Source: JAXMBX01 sp046349635 (GTDB lineage Bacteria; Planctomycetota; Planctomycetia; Planctomycetales; Planctomycetaceae). Taken from it: a DNA stretch of 64,000 bases. Where the stretch lies: positions 1 to 64,000 of the forward strand of contig JAXMBX010000022.1 of the NCBI GenBank assembly GCA_046349635.1, read 5' to 3'. Below are positions 1-7,808 of this stretch, one piece after another. The translations under genes and the position numbers were made by a program. Each line of letters starts with the position of its first letter. The first letter of the stretch is position 1. A model generated the notes under the pieces. The model was not told the origin of the DNA. It searched no databases and saw only the letters and a list, made by a program, of their open reading frames with translations.

Positions 1-104
1 CGGATCGGAAAGTATTTACAGAGATCCCGGACGACCAGCAGAGGTTCCGTTGGGAATGCGGTTCCGCGGGGAGATTGGACCTTGGGGGTTGCGGCAGGAC
101 TCAT
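1..104 (-). CDS. Peptide ABC transporter ATP-binding protein, OppF/DppF-like (partial, N-terminus only)
   Basis: Read on the minus strand, an ATG at 104-102 follows directly on the TAA (107-105) of the upstream ATPase gene and opens a frame running off the window edge. The visible product contains EPLLVVRDLCKYFPI, the usual start of the second ATPase of oligopeptide/dipeptide importers, and parallels EPLLVVENLRTYF in the neighbouring ATPase. The role as energising partner of the 105-1118 gene is inferred from family and from gene order. Only about 34 residues are visible, so no Walker motif can be checked. Confidence 0.7.
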   Translation of the reverse strand, partial: MSPAATPKVQSPRGTAFPTEPLLVVRDLCKYFPI

Positions 105-1118
105 TTACGCGACTCCCGTCGTCTGAGGGGTGGGAATCCGGTCCTGCTTCCAACAGGCCACCAGATGCCCCGGTGCCACTTCCAACAATGACTGAGGCTG
201 CAGGCAGCCCGCTTCCCGGTAGCGACAGCGGTCGTGGAAACGGCAGCCTGTGGGGAAATTCGTGGGTGCGGGGACGGTGCCTTCAATCGCCTCCAGTCTC
301 ACTCGCGGTCCATCGATCCGGGGAAGGCTGGCGAACAAGCCCAGGGTGTACGGATGCCGCGGGGTGTCGAACAGGACTTCGACGGAAGCCCGCTCGATCA
401 CCTGGCCGGCGTACATGACGACGACCTCATCCGCCATTTCGGCGACGACCCCGAGGTCGTGGGTAATGAGCAGGATCGCCATCCCCTGCTCGTGCTGGAT
501 TTGCTGGAGCAAGTCGAGGATCCGGGCCTGGATCGTGACGTCCACGGCCGTCGTCGGCTCATCCGCGATCAGCAGCTCCGGATTACAGGAGAGGGCCATC
601 GCGATCATGACCCGCTGTTTCATGCCGCCGGAGAGTTCGTGCGGATACTGGTCGATCCGCCGTTCCGGATCGCTGACCTTCACGGACCTCAGGCTTTTCA
701 GGACTTCTTCGTGCATCTGGTCGGCGGGGACATGGCGGTGGAGCTTGATGGCTTCGGAGATCTGCCACCCGATTGTGTAGACGGGGTTCAGGCTGGTGGC
801 CGGTTCCTGGAAGATCATCGCGATATCTCCCCCCCGGATTTTTCTCAGTTCCTGGGGAGAGAGTTTCAAGAGATCCCGACCGTGCAGACGGATCGAGCCG
901 GATTCAATGCGGGCGGGAGGCTGGGGAATCAGTTGCAGGATGCTTAATGCCGTGACGGTTTTTCCGGAGCCGCTTTCACCGACGACAGCAAGCGTTTTCC
1001 CCCGCTCGATCTGGAAGCTGACGCCGTCCACGGCCTTGGCGACGCCGGCATCGGTGTCGAAATACGTCCGCAGGTTCTCCACGACCAGCAGCGGTTCAGC
1101 CTCCTGTGCTTCAGCCAT
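105..1118 (-). CDS. Peptide ABC transporter ATP-binding protein, OppD/DppD-like
   Basis: ATPase of a peptide/nickel-type ABC importer, acting on the cytoplasmic face. Walker A GESGSGKT is near residues 47-54; the signature LSGGMKQR, Walker B LLIADEP and a switch His (LLITHDLG) follow in order. The C-terminus carries the Cys-bearing oligopeptide-transporter tail (GCRFHDRCRYREAGC) typical of OppD/DppD. A TTG at 1142 would overlap the stop of the preceding gene, but the ATG at 1118 has GGAG five bases upstream, so it is preferred. It lies between a DJ-1 gene and a second ATPase. Permease and binding-protein genes are not in view, so the substrate is unknown. Confidence 0.9.
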   Translation of the reverse strand: MAEAQEAEPLLVVENLRTYFDTDAGVAKAVDGVSFQIERGKTLAVVGESGSGKTVTALSILQLIPQPPARIESGSIRLHGRDLLKLSPQELRKIRGGDIAMIFQEPATSLNPVYTIGWQISEAIKLHRHVPADQMHEEVLKSLRSVKVSDPERRIDQYPHELSGGMKQRVMIAMALSCNPELLIADEPTTAVDVTIQARILDLLQQIQHEQGMAILLITHDLGVVAEMADEVVVMYAGQVIERASVEVLFDTPRHPYTLGLFASLPRIDGPRVRLEAIEGTVPAPTNFPTGCRFHDRCRYREAGCLQPQSLLEVAPGHLVACWKQDRIPTPQTTGVA

Positions 1119-1138
1119 TTTGACTCCGTCGATGGGGC

Positions 1139-1690
1139 TCAAACTCCCTTGAGCAACTTCAAAAACTCTTTCAAAAACGGGGTGTTATCGTGCCAGGTGC
1201 GGGCGGTGACGATGTTCCCATCCACGACGCAGGGCTTGTCCACATACGTTCCGCCGACGAAGGTGATGTCCAATGCGCATTTTGCGACGGACGTCGCAGT
1301 TCGCCCCTTCAAGCCGTCCGCCGCGGCGAGAATTTCGATTCCGTGGCAGACGCTGGCAATCGGTTTTTTCTTCTCCAGGAAGTGCTTCGTGATTTTGAGG
1401 AGATCCTGATCGTAGCGCAGGTATTCGGGTGCCCGCCCTCCGGTGATGAACAGGCCGGTGTATTTTTCGGGATCGACTTCCTTGAAGGCGAGCTTGGCCT
1501 CCAGGTGATAGCCGGCGGTTTCGCGGGTGATGTCCCAGCCGGGGGGACGCTCGTGTTGGACGAGGTGATAGATCCGTTTCTCCGGACCCGCCACGTCCAC
1601 GTCGAACCCATCCTCAGGCAGGCGGAAGAGGGGATACATCGTGTCCAGCACTTCGGCGGCATCCCCAATGACCAGCAGCACTCGCGACAC
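1139..1690 (-). CDS. DJ-1/PfpI family protein
   Basis: A 183-residue protein of the class I glutamine-amidotransferase-like DJ-1/PfpI superfamily. It shows the nucleophile-elbow motif SVCHG with Cys115-His116, and the upstream FITGGRAPEYLR segment normally found before the elbow. Family members act as deglycases, glyoxalases, proteases or chaperones; the activity here cannot be told from sequence. GTG start at 1690 with AAGGG about nine bases upstream. Its stop lies just ahead of the OppD-like gene, so the two are probably co-transcribed, though a functional tie is not obvious. Confidence 0.88.
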   Translation of the reverse strand: MSRVLLVIGDAAEVLDTMYPLFRLPEDGFDVDVAGPEKRIYHLVQHERPPGWDITRETAGYHLEAKLAFKEVDPEKYTGLFITGGRAPEYLRYDQDLLKITKHFLEKKKPIASVCHGIEILAAADGLKGRTATSVAKCALDITFVGGTYVDKPCVVDGNIVTARTWHDNTPFLKEFLKLLKGV

Positions 1691-1860
1691 GGCGGCGACC
1701 CTTCATTCACGGCAACAGGTTACGGCCTCCGATCAAGCACGGAATCGGAGCGGTTGTCGCAGTATAACCTTCCGGGCACGAAGGGGACAATCGCCGGGTC
1801 GTCCGCCGGTGCGGGACACTGGCAGATGATCTGCCAGTGTCATCAGGGCCTGCAATAAAT

Positions 1861-2196
1861 TCACACGCGCCATTCGTGGTTGCAGTATTCGCAGCGGAAA
1901 CCGACCAGGGTGGCGGTCCCCGGAATCGGCAGACGACTGCGGTTCAGGACCGCATCATCCCGATGCAACGGCACCACGGCGGGACGGTCGCACTGACGGC
2001 AGCGGCGATTCTGGTGCAGCGCGCGGGTTCGCGCCAACAATTCCATCGTTGAGGTGGGACGGGCGTGGCGCTGCGGCTTCTGGAACGTCAGAACCTGCCT
2101 CGATTCCTCTGCCGGAAAATTTCCATCCAGCACGGCGACGTTGCCTGCGTCGCACCAGTCCATTTCATCGGGCGTAAACAGTCGGATTTCGCTCAT
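1861..2196 (-). CDS. Hypothetical protein with two CxxC pairs (zinc-ribbon-like)
   Basis: A 111-residue protein that I do not recognise. The C-terminal half carries RRCRQCDRP and, about 30 residues later, FRCEYCNHEW, a spacing compatible with a four-cysteine zinc ribbon. The N-terminal half (TPDEMDWCDAGNVAVLDGNFP) is unannotated. A very strong ribosome-binding site, AGGAGG seven bases before the ATG, supports it as a real gene. No operon partner is close enough to suggest a role. Confidence 0.72.
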   Translation of the reverse strand: MSEIRLFTPDEMDWCDAGNVAVLDGNFPAEESRQVLTFQKPQRHARPTSTMELLARTRALHQNRRCRQCDRPAVVPLHRDDAVLNRSRLPIPGTATLVGFRCEYCNHEWRV

Positions 2197-2489
2197 CCTT
2201 GAGCCTCCTGAAAAAACAATCCCTTGTACTCACCCGGAATCATTCCCGGCGAGCGTTCAGAGCCATTTCGTCGAGTTGTCACAGAGAAGGCCGAGCCTGG
2301 AACCGGCACCGAGAGAGTCGCCTGAGTTCCTGACTCGCTTGGCAGAGGATAACTTTGCCCGATAAAATAAGCAAGTTTTTTCAACCCGTCTGCGCGCTGC
2401 CGCACCCTCGTTTTGTAAATCCTGCATCCCACGGAACGTGTTCAGGGGTTCACCACCTGAGCCGTTCGCCTGTAAAGAGAACTAAACCT

Positions 2490-2981
2490 ATGGCGCCGTC
2501 CAAACGCCGTTACTGGCTGTTCAAATCCGAACCCGAGGCGTATTCCATCTCGGACCTCGCCCAGGAAAAGACCAAAACCACCTTCTGGGACGGGGTCCGA
2601 AACTACCAGGCACGGAATACCCTGAGGGATGATGTGCAGGTGGGGGACGGAGTCCTGTTTTATCACAGCAACTGCGACCCGCTTGCCATCGTCGGGACCA
2701 TGACCGTGGTCAAGAAGGGCTATCCCGATCACACGGCATTCGATAAGAAGGACTGCCACTACGACCCCAAAAGCGATCCCGACAATCCCACCTGGTACCT
2801 GGTGGATGTGAAGCTGTCGCAGATCTTCCCCCAACCTTTGGAACGGACCGCACTGATGGCTGCCCCGGAACTCAAGAAGATGGTCCTGCTGCAGCGGGGG
2901 AGCCGGCTGTCGATCCAGCCCGTGACGGCCGAGGAGTGGAAAGCGATCCACAAGTTGGCGGGGGTCAAGGATCTTGGCTGA
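2490..2981 (+). CDS. EVE domain-containing protein
   Basis: A 163-residue, single-domain EVE (PUA-like fold) protein. Diagnostic segments are YWLFKSEPEAYSI at the N-terminus, WDGVRNYQARN, and the VGDGVLFYHSN strand. EVE domains bind modified bases in DNA or RNA in characterised cases; the ligand here is unknown. An in-frame extension upstream to 2355 is rejected because similarity to the family begins exactly at MAPSKRRYWLF. The gene overlaps the next one by eight bases, so translational coupling is likely. Confidence 0.92.
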   Translation: MAPSKRRYWLFKSEPEAYSISDLAQEKTKTTFWDGVRNYQARNTLRDDVQVGDGVLFYHSNCDPLAIVGTMTVVKKGYPDHTAFDKKDCHYDPKSDPDNPTWYLVDVKLSQIFPQPLERTALMAAPELKKMVLLQRGSRLSIQPVTAEEWKAIHKLAGVKDLG

Positions 2982-4074
2982 GTCCGCTTCCTCCTCTGCC
3001 CCCGAGCAGACCCAACCGCATCACCCTCATCCGCGCCATCCTGTGTGGCGATGGCTGAAGTGGGTCGTCGCGCTGGGGCTGATCGCCGGTCTGATCTATT
3101 TCAATCGCAAGGATATTTCCGACTTCCGGAACCTGGAAAAAGACTGGGGGTATCTCGGCATTGGTTTTGTCCTCTGCCTGGTGGCGACCCTCTCCACGTT
3201 CTTCCGCTGGTATCTACTGGTCCGCGCCCTCGATTTTCCGTTCCGCGTGTGGGACGCGATCCGGCTGGGATTCATGGGGACGCTGTTCATCTACGCCGGG
3301 CCGGGACTGGTGGGGGGCGATCTGTTCAAAGCGGTCTTTCTGGCACGGGAACATCCCGGTCGCCGGGCGGTGGCGGCTTCGACCGTGTTTCTCGATCGCC
3401 TGCTGGGGATGCTCGCGCTGTTTAACCTCGGGGCGATCGCGTCCCTGTTCGTGCCGTTTCAAAACTCTCCGGAGCAAATCGCCATCCGCACGATCCTATG
3501 GACCGGCAGCGTGGCGGGAATGCTGGGGATTGCGCTGCTGTTGCAGCCGTGGTTCACGCATCTGAAATGGATTCAAAGCCTGGGAAGAATCCCCAAGCTG
3601 GGGCCGATCTTCATCAGCCTGCTGAATGGGCTCGTCCTGTATCAGTCCCGCGTGTCGGTCATCGTGATCGTCGTGATCATGGGGATCTTCAATCACGTGG
3701 CGAACTTCACCGGGATGTATTGCTGTGCGCTTGCATTGAATCTCGGTGACCGTGCTCCGAATCTGTGGACGCATTACTACCTGATGCCCGCAGCGGCCTT
3801 CGCGGGACTGCTGCCGACACCGGGCGGTATCGGGCCGCAGGAGTGGATGATCCAGCACCTGTACGGCATCCAGCCGGGGGCCGCGGGTGCAATGGGTGCG
3901 GCGAGCGCCGGGTTCTTCGCCGCGTTGGCGTTTCGGATGCTGAACGTCGCGATTGCTTTGATCGGAGTTCCCTTCTATCTGCTGTCTCGTAAGGAAGTCC
4001 TGCAGACGATTGAGCAGGAAGAAGCGGAGCTGGACGAGATCAGCCACGAAGCGCAGACGAGCACTGATTTATAA
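2974..4074 (+). CDS. Lysylphosphatidylglycerol synthase-type transmembrane (YbhN/UPF0104) protein
   Basis: A 366-residue polytopic inner-membrane protein. After a His/Pro-rich cytoplasmic head come about eight hydrophobic segments, with family-typical segments at TFFRWYLLVRALDF, FIYAGPGLVGGDLFKAVFL and the conserved LLPTPGGIGPQEW. Proteins with this domain (PF03706) transport or flip lipids, and the domain forms the membrane half of MprF; no aminoacyltransferase domain is present, so lysyl-PG synthesis is not implied. Start is TTG at 2974, overlapping the EVE stop, with CAAGGA upstream. Confidence 0.85.
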   Translation: MAESASSSAPEQTQPHHPHPRHPVWRWLKWVVALGLIAGLIYFNRKDISDFRNLEKDWGYLGIGFVLCLVATLSTFFRWYLLVRALDFPFRVWDAIRLGFMGTLFIYAGPGLVGGDLFKAVFLAREHPGRRAVAASTVFLDRLLGMLALFNLGAIASLFVPFQNSPEQIAIRTILWTGSVAGMLGIALLLQPWFTHLKWIQSLGRIPKLGPIFISLLNGLVLYQSRVSVIVIVVIMGIFNHVANFTGMYCCALALNLGDRAPNLWTHYYLMPAAAFAGLLPTPGGIGPQEWMIQHLYGIQPGAAGAMGAASAGFFAALAFRMLNVAIALIGVPFYLLSRKEVLQTIEQEEAELDEISHEAQTSTDL

Positions 4075-4093
4075 CGCAGGCTGGAGAGGCATT

Positions 4094-4522
4094 GTGAACG
4101 AGCAACTTTCCGCGGCAATTCGAAAGCTCCGCGAGTTGAATGAGCCTGTTCCGAAGCCGATGCGCCTGCCCTCGCCCGAAGAAGTGGACGAGGCCGAACG
4201 TGAACTTGGCATCCAGTTTCACCCCGATTATCGCCACTATCTCCTGGAGGCCAGTGATGTTGTTCTTGGCATTCTCGAACCGGCCACTTTAACAGTTCCT
4301 GATGATTTCACAGATCTGCGTGAAGTCTGCAAAAGTGCTTGGGAAAGCTATGACGTTCCTCGCAACCTGCTCCCCATCTGTGAAGACAATGCGGACTTCT
4401 ACTGTCTGAATGCGAGGGGTGAAGTGCTCTTCTGGTCACACAACGGACTCAGTGAGGAGAAGTGGCCGACTCTCGCCGACTGGATCGAGCAAGTCTGGAT
4501 TGCTGAATCCGAAGAGGAGTAG
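4094..4522 (+). CDS. SMI1/KNR4 (SUKH) family protein
   Basis: A 142-residue protein with the SUKH fold: an N-terminal helix, LPSPEEVDEAERELGIQFHPDYRHYLLEASD (read in two parts at about residues 24-55) and the later CEDNADFYCLNARGEVLFW strand pair. SUKH proteins often serve as immunity proteins to contact-dependent toxins but many are solitary. No toxin gene is adjacent, so an immunity role is unproven. Start chosen at GTG 4094, which has GGAG upstream; the longer frame to 4010 overlaps the preceding gene and lacks similarity. Confidence 0.82.
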   Translation: MNEQLSAAIRKLRELNEPVPKPMRLPSPEEVDEAERELGIQFHPDYRHYLLEASDVVLGILEPATLTVPDDFTDLREVCKSAWESYDVPRNLLPICEDNADFYCLNARGEVLFWSHNGLSEEKWPTLADWIEQVWIAESEEE

Positions 4523-4562
4523 CCCTAAGCAAAGTCCAGTCTCATCGACTTTGCCGTGGCTA
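4520..4562. terminator. Inverted repeat between convergent genes
   Basis: GCAAAGTC (4529-4536) and GACTTTGC (4547-4554) form a perfect 8-bp stem nested inside TAGCC/GGCTA (4520-4524 and 4558-4562). It sits exactly between the convergent SUKH and Ogt genes. There is no T-tract on either strand, so it may terminate poorly or act as an RNA 3'-end stabiliser. Confidence 0.45.
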
Positions 4563-5108
4563 CTCCCACGAGCCTTCGAGGCGGAGGAGTTCTTCCTTGA
4601 GGCAGATGCCCCTGCGGTTGGTGTAGCCGCCGAGTTTTCCCTGCGACGCCACGACGCGGTGGCAGGGGATCACAATCGGAAAGCGGTTGGCGCGCATCAC
4701 ACTGCCGACTGCTCTCGCTGCGCGAGGGAAACCGGCTGCCTGGGCGAGGTCGCCGTAACTCTGCGTCTGGCCGTGGGGAATCTTGCGCGTGGCTGCGACC
4801 ACCTTCTGCTGGAACTCGGTCAGCGCGGGGAGGGCGACTTTCACTTTCCGAAAATCGACTTTTTCTCCTCGGGCATATCGTTCGATCAGCCGGCGCAATT
4901 CCGGGGACCAGTTCCGCTCGCGGAACTCGACGCCCAGTTCTTTCTGTTCCAACACGCGCATCACATCGGCGGGGGATTCCTCTCCACAGGCCACGGCATG
5001 CAGCGTTCCGTTTTCTCCCGCGAGGCCGCACCATCCAAACGGTGTGATGAAAGTCATGACGTCGAGCGTGGAAACTCGGTCCGCCGATTTCTTGCCTGGA
5101 TTCCGCAT
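4560..5108 (-). CDS. ogt: Methylated-DNA--protein-cysteine S-methyltransferase
   Basis: Suicide repair enzyme that moves methyl groups from O6-methylguanine (and O4-methylthymine) to its own cysteine. The C-terminal DNA-binding/methyltransferase domain is complete: FQQKVVAATRKIPHGQTQSYG, the Arg-finger region RAARAVGSVMRANRFPIVIP, and the active site PCHRV. No Ada-type N-terminal domain is present, so it is Ogt-like. The start is uncertain: ATG 5108 or ATG 5057 (MTFITPFGW, where family similarity begins); neither has a clear ribosome-binding site. Upstream lies a 9-bp inverted repeat shared with the divergent gene. Confidence 0.92.
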   Translation of the reverse strand: MRNPGKKSADRVSTLDVMTFITPFGWCGLAGENGTLHAVACGEESPADVMRVLEQKELGVEFRERNWSPELRRLIERYARGEKVDFRKVKVALPALTEFQQKVVAATRKIPHGQTQSYGDLAQAAGFPRAARAVGSVMRANRFPIVIPCHRVVASQGKLGGYTNRRGICLKEELLRLEGSWE

Positions 5109-5158
5109 CCTCTTTGACCCCCGTTCCCCCGCGCAGTACAATGTGATGGTAGATAAGC

Positions 5159-5191
5159 GGTTACGCCACTTTTTCATGAATGGGCGTAACC
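5159..5191. promoter_or_regulatory. Inverted repeat in divergent promoter region
   Basis: GGTTACGCC (5159-5167) and GGCGTAACC (5183-5191) are perfect 9-bp arms around a 15-base centre, flanked by imperfectly matching GATAAGC and GTCTATC. It lies between ogt (minus) and the 5366 gene (plus). It could be an operator, a cruciform or a small hairpin RNA; the sequence alone does not decide. Confidence 0.5.
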
Positions 5192-5365
5192 TTTTGTCTA
5201 TCAAGTAATTACAGGCACATTCCACCTGCCCGTAAGAATCTGACAATGAATGCGACCTGTCGAAAATGGACTTTCCGCAGAACATTTCCGGAGAAAGCGT
5301 GTCGCTCCTGAATCGAAGCTGATTTCAGAAGGCACGTTTTCCACGGATCAACACGAGGCCACGGA

Positions 5366-6109
5366 ATGTCATCCTACAACTCACTCGCTGACGATTACTA
5401 TCTCAACATGCATCTCAACACGGAGATGCCTCTCCCGGCGGGGCGCGAGACGATTCTGGGCTTTTTCGAGCGTCTGCAGAAAACCTATCCCACGATGCGG
5501 AACTTTTATACCCGCGAGAGTGGGGACTTCGTCCTGGAAGAGGACAAGGAGCGGGGGCACTACCGCTGGGTCGCCATCGAGAGCAAACGTGTCTGCAGCG
5601 GGTACGTGAATCCTCCCAGCCCGGAGGTCGCCCTCGAACAGCACCTGCTCGTCCTGGAACTGATTCCGTACATGCTGTCGGTCAGCCCGCTGGACTGCGA
5701 GGCGCTGGACCTGATGCACGGTTTCGACTTCGCCTACCGGGGGAATCACGATGCCCTCGTGGCCGAAGCGCTCGGCGTTCCTCCCGCGTTTGAAGGCTTG
5801 CTGCAGTTCCCCGGCGGCCAGCCGATTAATTTCGAACCGCAGATGACGATCAGCCTGGACGAAACCTGCCGTCGGCAGGCCCGGCTGATGGTGGAAACCC
5901 GCACCAATGCGTATCATGTCCGACGCGGAGAGTACCCGGAAGAAAACATCAGCGTTTACTTCACCGTGCGGCAATACGGCAGCCTGAGCGGAGACGCCGC
6001 CTTCCAGGAGACTCTCAAGCAGTTGAATTCGCAATCGGAATGGCTCCTGGGAGAGTCGGTCGTCCAACAGGTTCTCCGCCCACTGCAGCATGCCATCTCC
6101 ACCCGCTAA
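5366..6109 (+). CDS. Conserved hypothetical protein
   Basis: A 247-residue soluble protein I cannot assign to a named family. It begins MSSYNSLADDYYLNMHL, has no signal peptide or membrane segment, and contains a Leu-rich helical stretch (EVALEQHLLVLELIPYML) and a later strand-rich half with RRQARLMVETRTNAYHVRRGEY. The balanced composition and clean ends indicate a real cytoplasmic protein. It is transcribed alone, divergently from ogt across a shared inverted repeat. Confidence 0.75.
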   Translation: MSSYNSLADDYYLNMHLNTEMPLPAGRETILGFFERLQKTYPTMRNFYTRESGDFVLEEDKERGHYRWVAIESKRVCSGYVNPPSPEVALEQHLLVLELIPYMLSVSPLDCEALDLMHGFDFAYRGNHDALVAEALGVPPAFEGLLQFPGGQPINFEPQMTISLDETCRRQARLMVETRTNAYHVRRGEYPEENISVYFTVRQYGSLSGDAAFQETLKQLNSQSEWLLGESVVQQVLRPLQHAISTR

Positions 6110-6180
6110 CCCAATCTCCTTTAAAGTAGACCGTCTATCGTTATTTGTCCCTCTCGCTTATCCATGAGGGGCGAACGCAG

Positions 6181-6220
6181 ACATGCCCACCCTGCCTGCG
6201 GCGAAGTGGGCATGCCACCC
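6181..6220. repeat. Palindromic intergenic repeat (GTGGGCATGCCACC family), copy 1
   Basis: Reads ACATGCCCACCCTGC...GCGAAGTGGGCATGCCACCC. The two halves are reverse-complementary around a short centre, so it can form a hairpin. It is the reverse complement of units found in the tandem array at 62060-62453 (GGGTGGCATGCCCACTTCGC...GCAGGGTGGGCATGT). Confidence 0.75.
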
Positions 6221-6254
6221 AGAAAGGGACAAGTACCTGTGGATGGTCTAGCAG

Positions 6255-6271
6255 GGTCCGCTGTGCGGACC
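6255..6271. repeat. Short palindromic repeat GGTCCGC-tgt-GCGGACC
   Basis: Perfect 7-bp inverted repeat with a 3-base loop. A second copy with one mismatch in the arms lies at 8223-8239, and both share flanking sequence (aGGGTCCGCTG.GCGG.CCAT), so this is a dispersed element rather than chance. Confidence 0.65.
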
Positions 6272-6287
6272 ATTGGATTCACTGACC

Positions 6288-6312
6288 AGCCCGAAGCGCA
6301 AGCGACGGGTTC
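6288..6312. repeat. Dispersed repeat AGCCCG..AGCG..AGCGACGGGTTC, copy 1
   Basis: The 25-base stretch AGCCCGAAGCG/CAAGCGACGGGTTC recurs with two changes at 44581-44605. The ends (CCCG and CGGG) are complementary and it contains an AGCG direct repeat. Confidence 0.6.
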
Positions 6313-6331
6313 TTTTCTGTTTTTGACGCAC

Positions 6332-6395
6332 ACATGCCCGCCCTGCTAGCGCACGAAAATAAAATCGTGCGGAGCACGAAGTAGGCATACCACCC
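6332..6395. repeat. Palindromic intergenic repeat (GTGGGCATGCCACC family), copy 2
   Basis: Diverged copy of the 6181-6220 element: ACATGCCCGCCCTGC at the left and GAAGTAGGCATACCACCC at the right, with an extra inner hairpin (GCACGA...TCGTGC) inserted. It abuts the aminotransferase gene and supplies the upstream ATG at 6396 that is not the preferred start. Confidence 0.65.
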
Positions 6396-6437
6396 ATGAA
6401 CCTGACAAATACATTAAGGCACAAGCAGGAGTTTCCC

Positions 6438-7703
6438 GTGGCCGTCACCTTCAGCGATTTCTCCCAGCAACTCTCCGTGGAAACCGCGTTCACCGTGCTC
6501 GCCGCCGCGAAGACTCTCAAAGCCGCGGGCAAGGACGTTGTCGAACTGGAAATCGGGGACAGCCCGTTTGAAAGCACCGCCTCCGCCAAACGGACCGGCG
6601 TGGACGCCATCAACGATAACCAGTCCCACTACTGCCCTTCCCCCGGCCTGCCCGCGTTCCGGGAAGGAGCGGCTGCGTTCGTCAAACGGGAATTCGGCAT
6701 CCCCGCTGAAGGAAAGAATGTCGTCGTCGGCCCGGGGGCCAAGGTGTTCGAACAGTTCTTCTGCGAAGCGTTCGTCAATCCGGGTGACGGGGTGCTGGTC
6801 TTCAGTCCGTACTTCCCGACGTACATCCCGAACATTCAACGTCGCGGCGGGCGGGTCGTCATCTCCCCGCTTAAGCAGAGCAACGAATTCCGCCCCGACA
6901 TCAACGAAATTGAAAAACTGCTGAGCAACGACAAGGGGATCAAGGCGATCTTTTTGAACTCGCCACAGAACCCGACCGGTGGCGTGACGACGGAACAGGA
7001 TCTCCGGGATCTGGCGGATCTGATCCGGGGGAAGAACATCGCCGTCCTGAGTGACGAACCGTATTGCCACATGGTCTGGAAGGGGCGGCATCACTCGCTG
7101 CTGGAACAGCCGGGGATGATGGACCAGTGCCTCGCCGCGTATACGTTCAGCAAGTCGTACAGCATGAGCGGCTGGCGGCTGGGTTTCGGCGTCGCCTCCG
7201 CCGCGATCATCGACCTGGTCGGCAAGATGATCAACACCACCCTCTCCTGCACCCCCCCGCTGGTGCAACTGGCTGGTCTGGCCGCGTTGGAGAAAGATTC
7301 CTCCGAACGGGACCGGACGATGCTGCTGTTCCGGGAGAAGGTGATGCTGCTGACGAACGGACTGAACAAGATCCCCGGCTTCAAGACGATCGAGCCGACG
7401 TCGACGTTTTATGTCTTCCCGAACGTCGCCCCGGTCTGTAATGAGCTGGGTGTCACCAGCCACGGCCTGGCGCTGTTCATGCTGGAAGCGGCGGACGACA
7501 AATTCGGCGTGGCGTGCCTGGGTGGGGAATGCTTCGGCGAAGCGGGGGGTGGGTTCCTGCGGTTCAGTTGTGCCGAGCCGAATGATCGGCTGCAGCAGGC
7601 GCTCGACTTCATTCCGACCGCCCTCAGCCGGAAGGATCGCCTGCAGGCCTACCTCGAAAAGAACCCGCAGCACCGGCTGAAGACGCCGTACTCGATTTCG
7701 TGA
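6438..7703 (+). CDS. Class I/II pyridoxal-phosphate aminotransferase
   Basis: Fold-type I PLP enzyme of the aspartate aminotransferase superfamily, about 421 residues. Visible are ELEIGDSPF near the N-terminus, the SPQNPTGG substrate/PLP block, LSDEPYCHMVW, the Schiff-base lysine in FSKSYSMSGWRLG (about residue 239) and a C-terminal FLRFSCAE. The amino donor and product cannot be inferred. GTG 6438 is preferred as start because AGGAG lies six bases upstream; the ATG at 6396 lies at the edge of a palindromic repeat and would add 14 residues without similarity. No operon partner. Confidence 0.88.
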   Translation: MAVTFSDFSQQLSVETAFTVLAAAKTLKAAGKDVVELEIGDSPFESTASAKRTGVDAINDNQSHYCPSPGLPAFREGAAAFVKREFGIPAEGKNVVVGPGAKVFEQFFCEAFVNPGDGVLVFSPYFPTYIPNIQRRGGRVVISPLKQSNEFRPDINEIEKLLSNDKGIKAIFLNSPQNPTGGVTTEQDLRDLADLIRGKNIAVLSDEPYCHMVWKGRHHSLLEQPGMMDQCLAAYTFSKSYSMSGWRLGFGVASAAIIDLVGKMINTTLSCTPPLVQLAGLAALEKDSSERDRTMLLFREKVMLLTNGLNKIPGFKTIEPTSTFYVFPNVAPVCNELGVTSHGLALFMLEAADDKFGVACLGGECFGEAGGGFLRFSCAEPNDRLQQALDFIPTALSRKDRLQAYLEKNPQHRLKTPYSIS

Positions 7704-7731
7704 AACATTGCGATCCGCAGCTCTTAAATCA

Positions 7732-7776
7732 CCCTCTCCTCCCCGAGGGAGAGGGCAGGGTGAGGGGGAGGCCCAG
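7732..7776. repeat. Short G/C-rich intergenic repeat after aminotransferase
   Basis: CCCTCTC (7732-7738) and GAGAGGG (7749-7755) form a hairpin, followed by GCAGGGTGAGGGGGAGGC. A shorter related sequence (CTTCTCCCCCGAGGGAGAA) follows the flotillin gene near 54095. This type of CCCTCTCC/GGGAGAGG element is common between genes in many GC-rich bacteria. Confidence 0.5.
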
Positions 7777-7808
7777 ACGGCCCTGAGCATCACTCGCAAA
7801 TCGTCCGC

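Noticed and set aside
2193..2432. 79-codon minus-strand frame upstream of the zinc-ribbon gene
   Set aside because: Overlaps the strong ribosome-binding site of the 2196 gene and shows no coding features.
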